Assembly (NCBI GenBank): GCA_026874595.1
Contig: CM049309.1
Location: 93,086,723 to 93,150,722, forward strand
Source of the DNA: Sipunculus nudus
Lineage: Eukaryota; Annelida; Sipuncula; Golfingiida; Sipunculidae
Reading direction: 5' to 3'
Length of the DNA stretch: 64,000 nt
In this document: positions 25,345 through 40,300 of the stretch, piece after piece
Position numbering within the stretch: the stretch's first letter is position 1
Layout of the letters: each line of letters starts with the position of its first letter
Made by a program: the position numbers and the translations under genes
The notes under the pieces: model-generated
What the model was told of the DNA's origin: nothing
What the model saw: the letters and a program-made list of their open reading frames with translations, nothing else
Database searches by the model: none

Positions 25345-28300
25345 CTGGAAAGAACAGGCAGGGGTTATTAATTGATATGACACATATATAATGCAGATGT
25401 GTTTAGACATGCAGCATTTCAATAAAATATCACCAACATTGTACACAGAAATGCAACAGAATACCACAAAAAATGTGCACAAACAAAAAGATGACAAAAG
25501 CAATTCTTCTATAATCATTTATAAAACTTTGGTAGTAACAGGCCAAAGGAATATCTAGTTCTCAGCCGACTTAAATAATGAAATTCTAACAAAAAACATA
25601 TTTGGCTCAGGTGAGAAATACTACTTCCAGGTGAATGAAAATACATGTAAATCATTCCTAAAGAATAATGGTACTTACAGGTTTCTTAAACAGTTATTCT
25701 GACTGGTAAAGTTTAGTCTGTTAGTATGTGCTTCTTAAACTATACAGGAATTGATGTATACACTCACCTCGTGATGTTTCCACAGCGACTTCCGATGAGA
25801 CACTGTGAACAGTGTGATGCCAACCTGAAAACAACACACAGAATTTTCATTTAAATGCATGATACCTTGTTCTCAGACATGCAGGCTGGGTTTATTAATG
25901 TTACAGTCATACAATCACAGTTAAAGATATACCTATGGATATAGTGATTAACTGTTTCAATATTGAAGCGTTAGACTGTCTCTGGCTACATTCTGTGTAC
26001 ATATCTCACTAACGTATGAGTTTCATGTGAACCAACCCATCACTAAAGCATGGCAGTCATGTGAAGCAGAATAAGGATGATAACTTACATTTCAGTAAAT
26101 GTAACTATCAGCTTATTAATGTATTGTGCAGACATGGTAATAGTCCTCAGCAACTGCCACTTCAAGTGTGACCTCAAAATAGACATGAGGTAATCTTCTA
26201 CATCTATACATTGTGAATGGACATTTTATTATTATACGTGTGGTTGTCTTCTACATTGAAACATGATGAATGGATGCCTCCTTACATCTCTACAATGCTA
26301 GTACATAAAGCCTTCTACACTAGACTTATACATGAGGTAATCTTCTACATCTATACATTGTGAATTGACATATTATTATTATACGTGCGGTTGTCTTCTA
26401 CATCTTAACATGATGAATGGATGCCTCCTTACATCTCTACAATGCTAGTACATATACCCTCTGAACAAGACTTATACATGAGGTAATTTTCTACATCTAT
26501 ACATTGTGAATGGACATATTATTATTAAACGTGCGGTTGTCTTCTACATCTTAACATGATGAATGGATGCCTCCTTACATCTCTACAATGCTAGTACATA
26601 TAGCCTTCTACACTAGACTTATACATGAGGTAATCTTCTACATCTATACATTGTGAATGGACATTTTATTATTATACGTGCGGTTGTCTTCTACATCTAA
26701 ACATGATGAATGGACGCCTCCTTACATCTCTACAATGCTAGTACATATAGCCCTCTACACTAGACTTATACATGAGGTAATCTTCTACATCTATACATTA
26801 TGAATGGACATTTTATTATTATACGTGCGGTTGTCTTCTACATCTAAACATGATGAATGGATGCCTCCTTACATCTCTACAATGCTAGTACATATAGCCT
26901 TCTACACTAGACTTATACATGAGGTAATCTTCTACATCTATACATTGTGAATGGACATTTTATTATTATACGTGCGGTTGTCTTCTACATCTAAACATGA
27001 TGAATGGATGCCTCCTTACATCTCTACAATGCTAGTACATATAGCCCTCTACACTAGACTTATACATGAGGTAATCTTCTACATCTATACATTGTGAATG
27101 GACATTTTATTATTATACGTGCGGTTGTCTTCTACATTGAAACATGATGAATGGATGCCTCCTTACATCTCTACAATGCTAGTACATATACCCTCTGAAC
27201 AAGACTTATACATGAGGTAATCTTCTACATCTATACATGGTGAATGGACATTTTATCATTATACGTGCGGTTGTCTTCTACATCTAAACATGATGAATGG
27301 ATGCCTCCTTACATCTCTACAATGCTAGTACATATAGCCCTCTACACTAGACTTATACATGAGGTAATCTTCTACATCTATACATTGTGAATGGACATTT
27401 TATTATTATACGTGCCGTTGTCTTCTACATTGAAACATGATGAATGGATGCCTCCTTACATCTCTACAATGCTAGTACATATAGCCTTCTACACTAGACT
27501 TATACATGAGGTAATCTTCTACATCTATACATTGTGAATGGACATTTCATTATTATACGTGTGGTTGTCTTCTACATTGAAACATGATGAATGGATGCCT
27601 CCTTACATCTCTACAATGCTTGTACATATACCCTCTGAACTAGTCTTATACATGAGGTAATCTTCTACATCTATACATTGTGAATGGACATTTTATCATT
27701 ATACGTGTGGTTGTCTTCTACATCTAAACATGATGAATGGATGCCTCCTTACATCTCTACAATGCTAGTACATATAGCCTTCTACACTAGACTTATACAT
27801 GAGGTAATTTTCTACATCTATACTAAGTGAATGGACATTTTATTATTATACGTGCGGTTGTCTTCTACATTGAAACATGATGAATGGATGCCTCCTTACA
27901 TCTCTACAATGCTAGTACATATACCCTCTGAACTAGTCTTATACATGAGGTAATCTTCTACATCTTTACATTGTGAATGGACATTTTATCATTATACGTG
28001 TGGTTGTCTTCTACATCTAAACATGATGAATGGATGCCTCCTTACATCTCTACAATGCTAGTACATATACCCTCTGAACAAGACTTATACATGAGGTAAT
28101 CTTCTACATCTGAACATTGTGAATGGACATATTATTATTATACGTGCGGTTGTCTTCTACATCTTAACATGATGAATGGATGCCTCCTTACATCTCTACA
28201 ATGCTAGTACATATAGCCTTCTACACTAGACTTATACATGAGGTAATCTTCTACATCTATACATTGTGAATGGACATTTTATTATTATACGTGCGGTTGT

Positions 28301-31300
28301 CTTCTACTTCGAAACATGATGAATGGATGCCTCCTTACATCTCTACAATGCTAGTACATATAGCCCTCTACACTAGACTTATACATGAGGTAATCTTCTA
28401 CATCTATACATTATGAATGGACATTTTATCATTATACGTGCGGTTGTCTTCTACATCTAAACATGATGAATGGATGCCTCCTTACATCTCTACAATGCTA
28501 GTACATATAGCCCTCTACACTAGACTTATACATGAGGTAATCTTCTACATCTATACATTATGAATGGACATTTTATTATTATACGTGCGGTTGTCTTCTA
28601 CATCTAAACATGATGAATGGATGCCTCCTTACATCTCTACAATGCTAGTACATATAGCCCTCTACACTAGACTTATACATGAGGTAATCTTCTACATCCA
28701 TACATTGTGAATGGACATTTTATTATTATACGTGCGGTTGTCTTCTACATCTAAACATGATGAATGGATGCCTCCTTACATCTCTACAAAGCTAGTACAT
28801 ATAGCCCTCTACACTAGACTTATACATGAGGTAATCTTCTACATCTATACATTATGAATGGACATTTTATCATTATACGTGCGGTTGTCTTCTACATCTT
28901 AACATGATGAATGGATGCCTCCTTACATCTCTACAATGCTAGTACATATAGCCTTCTACACTAGACTTATACATGAGGTAATCTTCTACATCTATACATT
29001 GTGAATGGACACTTGACTTATACACAATGTTGTCTTCTACATCTATAAATGATGTACAGACACCTGACTTACACATCAGATTTCCCTCTTCATCTATACA
29101 TCATTAATGGATACTTGACTTATACACAATGTTGTCTTCTACATCTATAAACGATGTACAGACACCTGACTTACACATCAGATTTCCCTCTACATCTATA
29201 TATCATTAATGGATACTTGGCTTATACACAAGGTTGTCTTCTACATCCATAAATGATGTACAGACACCTGACCTGTACACGAGGTTATCTTCTACATCTA
29301 TACATGATGACTGGGTGCTTCCTTACCTCTCTACAGTGCTGGTACATAAACCCCTCCACGTCCACACTCACAGCACTGGTACACTCATCAAGAATGGCAA
29401 ACTGGGGTTTGTGGTAGAAAAGGCGGGCCATCTGTAAGTAAAATGCAATAATAGATTGTTTTGTCTCATTATATAATATTTTATATAACATTTCTTATAT
29501 ACATTTCTGAAGCAACTTGGTTGTAATATTGGAAGTGACTTTAACTGAGGTAATCTGCAACATTAAAGTGATGATAAAGATGGGTTAGGGTACTGATGTG
29601 GTTTGTCAATTTCTGATATTACTAATACTATTACCAAATTTTATCTTCTATTACTATTACTGGGGGATCTATTACTATTACTATTACTTAAACTGATGGG
29701 AAGATTCTAGACCTTGCGCAGCCATGAGTGCTATAAACTAGCACTGCAATCACATGTTTAAATAATATTACAAGCACCTACATCATCCAGTTACCTACAC
29801 AATTTTCTTATACTGTGTCTGTCGTTTACAAGAAGCCTTATGATACTGGAGATCTTAATTATTTCAGCTTCTTTAATCCCGTTTTTTTTATATTTTAAAC
29901 CTCAAAGATAGTTATTGGGGCGTTTCAAGACGAAATTATAAGATACTTGTATGAACTCTTGAATACATGTAATTTAAAAGAAACCCATTGTAAAGGCCCT
30001 GGCATATGTAAAATATTGATTTATAATTATATGCATACTTGTACATTTTATATTATTTTCATATATATGTCACATAAATTTATTTTATAGTACATACTTC
30101 CATTTAGATTTCATCTTCTTTCTCATAGTCAATAAATAAAGATTTTCAATGTAACTAAAAATTGTCTTCAGTGGAATTATTCATGATTATTGCATATTAT
30201 TATTTAGTATCAAAGCTGACAATTCAGTCCTGTATGTATGTATCAGGAGAGGAATTTATGTAGGGCTGTGTCCTCTTTCCCAATCCTTATTAATATATCC
30301 AATAAAAATACTGTTTACATCAATATTCTGGACAGAACCAAACTGGAGACAAATGAACCCATCTTCTCGGGTGTATATGTTCATTTCGAAGTGATGCCAT
30401 GTTTTATTCCATTGCATAGTACATCTTGAGAGTGAACAGAGAGGTGGTAAACTTTACAATAATGGTAGCATGCATGGCTTTTATTCTTCAGGCATGCCCT
30501 TCTTCATTGCAGCAAAACAAGCATAGGATACTTTAGGAATATGGAGTGATTTAAATTTACATCAATTTTACAAAACAAATAAAATATTATTTAAATCACT
30601 TTCACAATAAATTTGGTATTAAATAATCTTGTACTTTGAATTTTGTACATAATAGGATATAATTATTTGATATTAAAATTTCAGATATTAAATAATAAAA
30701 TATTAACAGGTACTTATATTCTCATATTATATAATCAAATTAATGAATTATTGTGAAAAAAATGGTTCATTTAATTTTCAAATATAAATTAACATAATTT
30801 TAGATACTGAATGAAGGTGTGCAAAATTGGTACTATGAATTAACAGACAAGTATTAAAAGAATAGTTTTAAAAGAAAATGGATATAAATTTACTCGATAA
30901 TACATGTGCCTGCAGTATGAATTTATCCAAGTGATTGTAGTACTAGTATGAGTTTACAGCATTGTAGGCTTCAATACGTTATGGATATTAAAAACACCAT
31001 AAGCTTATCATGAACATTTTGGGTCTGCACTGTATCTGGTTCCATATTATATTTTTCTTGAATCCGTGTTATTGCAGTCTGTATGCTTAAAATGCAAACT
31101 GGCTTGTGAAAACAAATCTAGGTATATTTCAGAATATGCATATGGATTGATGGATGTGAGATAAGATGTGCATGTCACAATAATAATACACTATTTATCT
31201 GTCTCTTAACATCAAATATGCCTCTGTTTATCCATGGTTTACTGATCAAAGGTCAGATTGTGCCAGGTAACTTATTTGGCTGTGACCTACTCTGTCCTGT

Positions 31301-34300
31301 ACTCTTATGTAATTAGCTCCAGTGATCACAAGCAATGTGGCAGCTGTCCCATGCTTGCCTCAACAATAGGCACATCCTGGGCAATTACTGGACAAGAACT
31401 GAGTCTGTTCAGCATTATTTGCTGATATGCAACATGATCAAGGGGCTCAGAGGAAGTAATTGAAAGTAATATGTATTATTCTATTACTTTGCTTTCTGTT
31501 TCTATAACTATTACTTTTACAGCTCAAATTTTTGAGTCTATTACTATTACTATAACATGGAAAAAACTGTAATAGTCTATTTCTATTACTATTACTTATT
31601 ACTATTACCCCATGTCTGGTGGTAGGTAACAGGTAATGACCAAATGAGGTACCTTGGAACGAGGTGTAACTGACAGAACCATGCGTGTGTTAATTAGTGA
31701 TGAAGATGAAAGGTAAACTTACAGCGATACGCTGCTTCTCTCCTCCACTGAGGACATCCATCCAGTCCTGTCAAAGGAAAACTTAAGCAAGTTCATATCA
31801 CAGTATCAATAACATATTAATTGTCAATAACCCTGTAGTAACTGCTTAAATTTTAATGACCATGAAAACTGAGCCAGGTATTTCCTGTAACACAAATTTA
31901 AGGAACGCAAGGTGTCCAAAAATAAAACTGACCTGGTCAGAAAAGGTTAATGCTATGAATTGTGATGTTAAATATTTATAACAGTTTGAAGATGTTTATT
32001 ATGGTCCCTTGATTAGAACCCCTGTCACTGTGCAGAGTCATATTTTCATGAATTAAAATGGCTTCTAATACAGTAATTTATTTTACTGACCTGTACTGAA
32101 TCCCATCCACCTTCTCTGTCTAGAATGTATGAGAGCTGAACCTACAAAACATTTATCATTTGTAATTGTTCTTACTGTTTGTCAGTCAGACTGTACATAA
32201 AAACAGAGTCTAACAAGGAAGTAGAGACGGGAGTACTGTAACTTGACAAACCATCTACTGAAGAACATATATAACTAAACACGTCAACTAACCACATGCT
32301 AATCTAAACATAATGTTTACTTACTAGACATTTTGACTGAATACATGAAATATGAAGTTAAAATGTAAATACCAAAATCATAAACTAAACAAACAGAGGA
32401 AGTAAAGGTTTGTTTTATAATATACATTTCAAAACATGTTTGTCAATAAACATAACCACAGTATCAGACTGAACCAATGAAGGTTGTGCTTATAGTCTAA
32501 GGGTTATTTGATTCAGTTCTTTATCCAATTTTGTAAACAAACCTATTTCAGATATAAATATACCAGATGATGCTCATATGAAAATTATAATCCACCTCCG
32601 GATTTACATGAATCATGCAAGTGATATTTTATAAAGTTGCTATTCCATTGCTGGGTTAACATCTAATAAAGGATATAAATTGACTGTTTTATTATATCAT
32701 GTATATTGATTACCCAGCAATAGATATGAGACAGAAATAAAAAAAATGAAACGCAGTATGTGAAGTTGACTGATTATTTGATACCTGAATTACTGATAAT
32801 TGACAGACCTAGTGTGGAATACAAGTGCATGCCCTCTCCAAGACCTCAGTCAGCTGGGAATGATTGATAATTGACAGACCTAGTGTGGTATACAAGTACA
32901 TTCCCTCTCCAAGACCTCAGTCAGCTGGGAATGATTGATAATTGACAGACCTAGTGTGGTATACAAGAACATACCCTCTCTAAGATCTCAGCCAGCTGGG
33001 AATGATTGATAATTGACAGACCTAGTGTGGTATACAAGTAAATACCCTCTCTAAGATCTCAGCCAGTAGGGAATGATTGATAATTGACAGACCTAGTGTG
33101 GTATACAAGTACATACCCTCTCTAAGATCTCAGCCAGCTCGGAATGATTGATAATTGACAGACCTAGTGTGGTATACAAGTACATACCCTCTCTAAGATC
33201 TCAGCCAGTAGGGAATGATTGATAATTGACAGACCTAGTGTGGTATACAAGTACATACCCTCTCCAAGGTCTCAGCCAGCTGGGAATGATTGATAATTGA
33301 CAGACCTAGTGTGGTATACAAGTACATACCCTCTCCAAGATCTCAGCCAGCTGGGAATGATAGATAATTGATAGACCTAGTGTGGTATACAAGTACATAC
33401 CCTCTCTAAGACCTCAGCCAGCTGGGAATGATTGATAATTGACAGACCTAGTGTGGTATACAAGTACATACCCTCTCTAAGATCTCAGCCAGTAGGGAAT
33501 GATTGATAATTGACAGACCTAGTGTGGTATACAAGTACATACCCTCTCCAAGATCTCAGCCAGCTCGGAATGATAGATAATTGACAGACCTAGTGTGGTA
33601 TACAAGTACATACCCTCTCTAAGATCTCAGCCAGCTGGGAATGATTGATAATTGACAGACCTAGTGTGGTATACAAGTACATACCCTCTCCAAGATCTTA
33701 GCCAGCTCGGAATGATTGATAATTGACAGACCTAGTGTGGTATACATGTACATACCCTCTCCAAGACCTCAGTCAGCCGGGAATGATTGATAATTGACAG
33801 ACCTAGTGTGGTAAACAAGTACATACCCTCTCCAAGATCTCAGCCAGCTGGGCGTCTGTGACTCCTTTCCGCTCCATGGTGGGATGCATGTCAGGGTAGA
33901 TGACCTGATCTCTCAGGGTGCCCAGTGTCATGTACGGGCGCTGTCATCACAAACCACACATCACAAACTATTCAGCACAGCTCAAAGGTCAATATTAAGG
34001 CTTACAGATAGGCAAACACACTACAGATATCAAGTATATACACCAGTACCAAGATTCTAGAACAGTGAGCAAGGGCAACTTCCCATACATTTACCATAAA
34101 TGTTCTTATCAGGTCAGTTTAAATTTATGATCCACAAAAGTGTAGAATTTTGCCATCACAAAGGAGGTTATATGTCTACCTGTGTTTAATTTAATCTGTT
34201 TGAATCGTAATTGGGGGCTTTAATAATACACCAGCTGACCAATATTTCATGACATAATGTCAAATATTGTATTTGTATCTTAAGATGTTTTAACATCCAA

Positions 34301-37300
34301 CAGCTCAGGACCTCCAACAATTTATAATTTGTAACAACCAATAAACAACATTAAACAAAATTTATGGGAAACATTTTCTCTTAAAATGATATCATGTTTC
34401 TTTTTGGTATATTATTGTAATAACTACACCAGAACCTGTCGTGAGAGGACACCTGTGGGATATTGGCAAAGTGTCCCTACATTGCATGTGTCCCACCATG
34501 AGAGGTAGGGACAGATACAGGTGGGAATAAATATTACTGTATGGAGATTCATGAAAAAATTAAAACAGAAGAATCACATACCTATAAGTATATAAAAATA
34601 ATTTTTTTATATCAATTATATATGAAAAAATATTTATATAGACATCTAACACAGGAAAGCAGATTTTTTATGTCATGATTAAAAGTCTTTCAAGAGCTGG
34701 TTCATTTGTAAATACAAATTAAATAATGGTGGATCATGAGTAAAATTTTTTAGAATTAGTTACTTTCTACGAAAATAACTTTAAAAAAAATTTTTATTCA
34801 AAAAAAATATATCTATAATATTTCTTAATCACATATTGTTTCTGATTAAATAAATATTTGTTTCTGAATAAATAAATAAAAGTCATCCTGCAAACCTCTG
34901 GTCTAGACAAACTTGCATGACAGGAGAATATTTGGAATGAAAGATAAGGGCGTCATCAAGATATTGCATTAATTTCAATTTTTAATAAACAATTAAATTT
35001 ATGCAATGTTCTATCCACGGTGCTGAAGAGCTAATTGATGTCTGTCAAAATGAGTTATATCTCATGTCCCTTATATACGGTACATGGGAAATCATTCAAA
35101 TTCAGAAACCTCAAACTAAATATTGGATCGAAATCAATTTCCACATCAGAATTTTATCCCAACATTGAAATTATGACCAGATGCCTCAAATTTAGCAATA
35201 ATTTAGCCAGATAAACATTGCTGTCATTCGGCTTCACATCAGGCAGACATTCAATATGTCGGAAATGCTTGGGTGATCGGGAGCGTTCGGTGGCCTTCAG
35301 TAGCTGTCGCAAGCCGGTGCTACTCGCAATAAAATTTGAACTATGTACAGCGATTTTGTCCACTGAAATCAACTCAAATACATTGAATTTAACCTCAATA
35401 TTGGGACAGAAATAATTTTCAACATGAACCTTTTATCTTGACATTGAGATTATGACTGGATGTCTCAAATTCAGTGATGATTTTCTCAGATTTACATTGC
35501 CATGACTGGGCCTCAAATGAGGCAGACATTCAATATGGCGGAAACACCGAGGTATTCGGGAGCATTCGGTGGCTGTCACCTGCAAGTGCGCCTGCAATCA
35601 TATTTGGATTATTGCGCAGGCCAAATCGTTCTTGTTAACCAACATTTTGACAACTTTTGCAAGAGTTACAATTATCAAATATGGTATTGTTTTTATTTTT
35701 GCAACCTTGAAATAATGCCGCAAGTTTGCCGGCACAAACCACTTGTCTGCCATGTTTATATGATGGAAAAAGACTCAGGGCAATTAATGTTGGTGCTCAT
35801 TGGTCGAGTCAGTCATGTGATACAGAATTCCCACGATTGACATAATACCCATGAATGAATCTATATACGAGCCATTCACGGAGTGCACAAAGGGTTCCGC
35901 AGAGCTGCTCAGCTGGTACACCTGCGCAGCATAACTGGTGGTCGCTGATAAATCAGACTCGGGTGTCTGTTCATGACAGGATTTTGGGCCAAACAGGACT
36001 GTCCCTGTCCTCGTTTAGCAGGTGTCTGCTCATGACAAGTCAATTTTAGTTGGAAATTGGTTGGGACATTGGCTTAGTGTCCATACATGGAAGGTGTCCG
36101 CTCATCCAGGTGTCTCCTCACTGCAGGTTCTGGTGTACTTTGTTTTGTTAAAAAAATAATGTTGTGATCCAATAAATTGGACAAATCTTGAGATGGGGAA
36201 AGTTTATCTAACAAACTTCTAGTGGTTATATGGTTCTAAATTAAATACTGACTTGTGGAATGTAGAAAAGCTGCTTGCTGTCTGGTTTAGTTAAGGTGCC
36301 CCCGAACAATGGCCACAGCTGAAAAGAGAGAGCCACCATGTGATGCACAGTTTGATAATGATATCACTGACCACTCTTCATCATTGGGAGGTAGAAAGTA
36401 AGAACTACTTCAATCAGAAATGTGAGGGAACTTTACTGTGGGCTATAATTTGGTCTTGTCATTTTTACAAACCAATTATTCAAAACCATTCCATTAACAA
36501 AGCACTGGAATTTACAATATCGTGTAAGTAATGATCCTGCTGTACTGATTACACAGCGTAATTCTGATGTTACACCAGATTTTACATTCTATATCTGTAT
36601 GTTTCAATATATTCCAAATTAAAACTCTGGTACAATTATGAGAAATTAAATTGAAACTTAACAAACATAAAACCTATAATAAAATTGTCAAATATCTTAG
36701 CAAATGGTAACTATTGTAACATAAGTACATGTACATGAAATGAACAAAGAAACCAGTACACTGATATTTAATCTTTATTGGCTGACTCCAGTTAATTATA
36801 ATTAAAGGAGAAAAAAGTAAAGTCTATCTATAATACCATACACACATGACCTTTATTATGAGGCTATATACAAGATGTGTTATCACCTCTCCGAGTATCC
36901 TGAACAGAGAGCTTTTGCCACATCCATTTGGTCCACACACTAACACGTTCTGGCCCGATTTTACCTGAATTATGAAATGAAAGTAATAAAATAATCTTTG
37001 CTTCTTAGGCAGGATATGCCTTAGGTTTTATATACACAGTACAAGAAATAATCCAGAAGTCCTAACTCTACATGTTGAGAAGACAGCTCTCTGAGGTTCC
37101 AGCAAGATTTACTCATTGTGCCATAGAGGAACCAAAAGGGTTAAAATCCAGGACAGCTGCTCTGTAGTGCTCTTGTGACTTCAAGCTCCCTACAACCTAA
37201 CCTTGTGGTTACCTTCCCAGGCCCTATGCATTATACCACCAGGCTCTACATGGCATGTCCACAACTGTGTACATGTAACACAGCTGTAAATGAAATGCTG

Positions 37301-40300
37301 GGCAGTATTTGTTTGGAAAAGATAATTATGTCACATGTAAAATTCATATAATGGTCAAGAACTAGTGGCCCATGGGCCATGACGCTCAGCTGGATTTAAG
37401 GAATGTTGAACAATGAGCAAAATGACTGCCAGAGTGCAAAAAAATCATGAATTTTGTGACGAGTCCTTAGAAAAGGGTTTTAGTGGGCTTTGGACAGATG
37501 ACCACTTCATTTGAAGGTCTCATAAATAGAAACTAGATGTGTCGGAATGACACGAATGCTCCCGCCTGGGGCAAATAAGAAACATTTGTTAAATTTTGTA
37601 AAATTTTTCAGGAGGTGTCGTATGGTCAAAATAGGTCAACAAGGGCAAAATGCAAACTCTATCTGTAACGGGTCATTATCATGCAACACACCAAAAATCA
37701 GGCCAGTATCTGCAGGCATTGTGAAAAAAAGGCCATACATGTGCATTTTTCATAAAAATTTCTGTCTTTCATGAAATTTTCTATGTTCAGGATCTGTCAT
37801 ATGGTCAAAAAATAGGTCAACTGGGACAAAACGAGAACTCGATCTTTAAGTGGTCATTATGCGCCCACAGACCAAACATTAGGCCAGAAACTGTAAGCAT
37901 TGCATTGCGAAACCAGAAAAATATCAAAAGCTGATAATCGGTTATAAATTTAAATTGGAGAGGTATGTACCATGTTTCATAACAATCCACCAAATGCTTC
38001 CTGAGAAAAAAGCTCCTAAGTTTTTTTCTATACTAAGCTCTGTCACCTTGAAAAGTAGGTCAAGATCACCCATCTTTGAACTTGACCAAGATTATGTAAA
38101 TATAATGCAATAGCACTGAAGAAATGAAGTTCCTGTGTTAAATACCTTTGGAGATATCCTGCACAAAAGGCCTAAATTGAAAAATCTAATAAAAATTCAT
38201 TAAAAAATCAGAAATTGTAGGTGTGCCACCAAAATTGTGACCATCATTCCAATAGACCATAGTAAGTTTTGTGAAAATCCACACAATGGTTCCTGAGATA
38301 TAAGCTTCTGAGTGTTTTTGTATAATCAGCTCTAAAAAAAGAAAAATAGGTCAAGGTCACCCATCTTTGCACTTGACCAAGATTTTGTGGATATACATCT
38401 TCACTGATGAAATAAAATTCCAACGATGAATCCTTTTAGAGATATCCTGCACAAAAACCAAAATTGAAAAATCCGATAAAAATTGATTAAACAAGGGACC
38501 TATGGGTCACGGCGCTTAGCTGTTATATATGATAAAAAAATATGATTTAGAAATGAGGCTCATGCTGGTTTTGTGTGGTAATAAATATAAGCTGTATTAT
38601 GAGTTGTTGTTGTTTAGCTTATGTATGATTTTGATAGTAACTTTGGAAACAGGGATAGGGGTTTGATTTCATTTATTTTATTAACAAATGGAGTACTATT
38701 GTCACACAGATTTTGACTTGGCCGTATAACTTATAAGCAGAACATATAATATGAAAGTTTAACTATTTATTAAAAAAAATTACAAATATTGTCCCAAATA
38801 TAATTTTTATTAAAAATAATAAGAGAATATGATTTTTTAAAATGAAATATAACTGATATGATTATTTAAATAATATTAAGGAATATATTCATGAATGCAT
38901 TCATGAATACATTTAGAAAGTATTTGCACTGGTATTCATATTCTTTCATTTTTACCTGAATTCTCATTCTTTATGCAAGAAATTTTATAATGGAGTACAT
39001 ATTCATATTTAAATACAATTGCAAAGTATTCACACAATGTCTGGTATTTATTCAGTTTTCACCAAACAATGATGTTGAGAATCCAGAATATACAAAATTC
39101 ACACATTTAAATAATGATCATAAGTGCCTGGTTTTATGGCTTTTATTTATATTAAAACAAGGGACCTATGGGTCACTGTGCTCAGCTGACGTTACCCTTG
39201 AAGGTAAAAATCTAAAATAATATCAAATGGAGATAAAGTGTAAGAGGAAGAGGTAATAAAGGCCATGGTTGGTTTATATGATTGGTTTGTATTGATGAGC
39301 AAGAAATTGTTGCAAAAAATATTTTGTGACCTGACCATGTGTTTCCTAATGTTGAAACTAAAGCATGTGAGCAGTTTGTGAAAAAATGATCTGTACTATT
39401 ACCATGATCATTAGTTGGTTTTTCGATTAACTGTTGACATTTCAGTATTTTAAACATTTGTTCAATTGAATCTATTTTTTTGTATAATATATATTATTAA
39501 ATATATATGTATTTTTTGTATGAAATGTATACAGTTGAAATATAGCTAATTAACAACATAAAACAGGGCAAACAAAGCCTGATCTCAAATTCTGCTGAGG
39601 CAGGAAAATAATGAACAAATGTTTGTATTAAATCCTCATTTTTTTATCACATCAATTATTTTCTAGTTTAAGTTTATATTTCTATACATTTCCAATTTAA
39701 CATATATATCTGAATATAAAAGTTGATTCATAATTCTCAATTGCATCATCATAAATCTCAATCTTGTCAGATAACACCACATCATGCATACAAATGTTTA
39801 TTTATTTTTTACCACAAAAATATATCTTTTAAATCTGCAAAACAATAAATATCTAAAAATAATACTTGATTTAGATTTCACAATTTTTAATTGTGTCTTT
39901 ATTTATCCATAATGTGCTTCATATTTTATAATAATTTAAGCATACTGATGGGTTCAATTATATTTGTTAAAATCATTTAAAAGGAAATTGATTTCTTTAA
40001 AAATGCTACAATACACAACATTGCATCTTCTGGATTACACCTTGAATTATTTTGCATATCGGAGTGGAAACAGCATTACAATTAAGGAGATACAGTGAAA
40101 ACAATAACAATTACTGCATAACACTTGGTGGGTTGGGGTTGGGGGCGGGGGTGATTCGGGTGGTGATATGAGAATAACTGTACACCTGTCACAGCAGGGG
40201 CTCTCCCCCAGTGACTGTAACAAATCAGAAACCCTGGCATAGCTGACTTCCAGTGACCTGGAGTGGGACCCTGCATCTGTAATCAAAGCAAGTGACTACA

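Noticed and set aside
26178-29010. CRISPR-like array
   Set aside because: Units are contiguous and similar along their whole length, without unique spacers. The gene context is eukaryotic.
35502-35840. 112-residue plus-strand frame
   Set aside because: It lies inside the TIR element, has no recognised domain, and its composition resembles non-coding repeat sequence.
37080-37270. Possible tRNA gene or second SINE head
   Set aside because: It shares only a short body motif (GGGAAGGTAACC) with the SINE at 55445. I could not find a convincing B box or cloverleaf.
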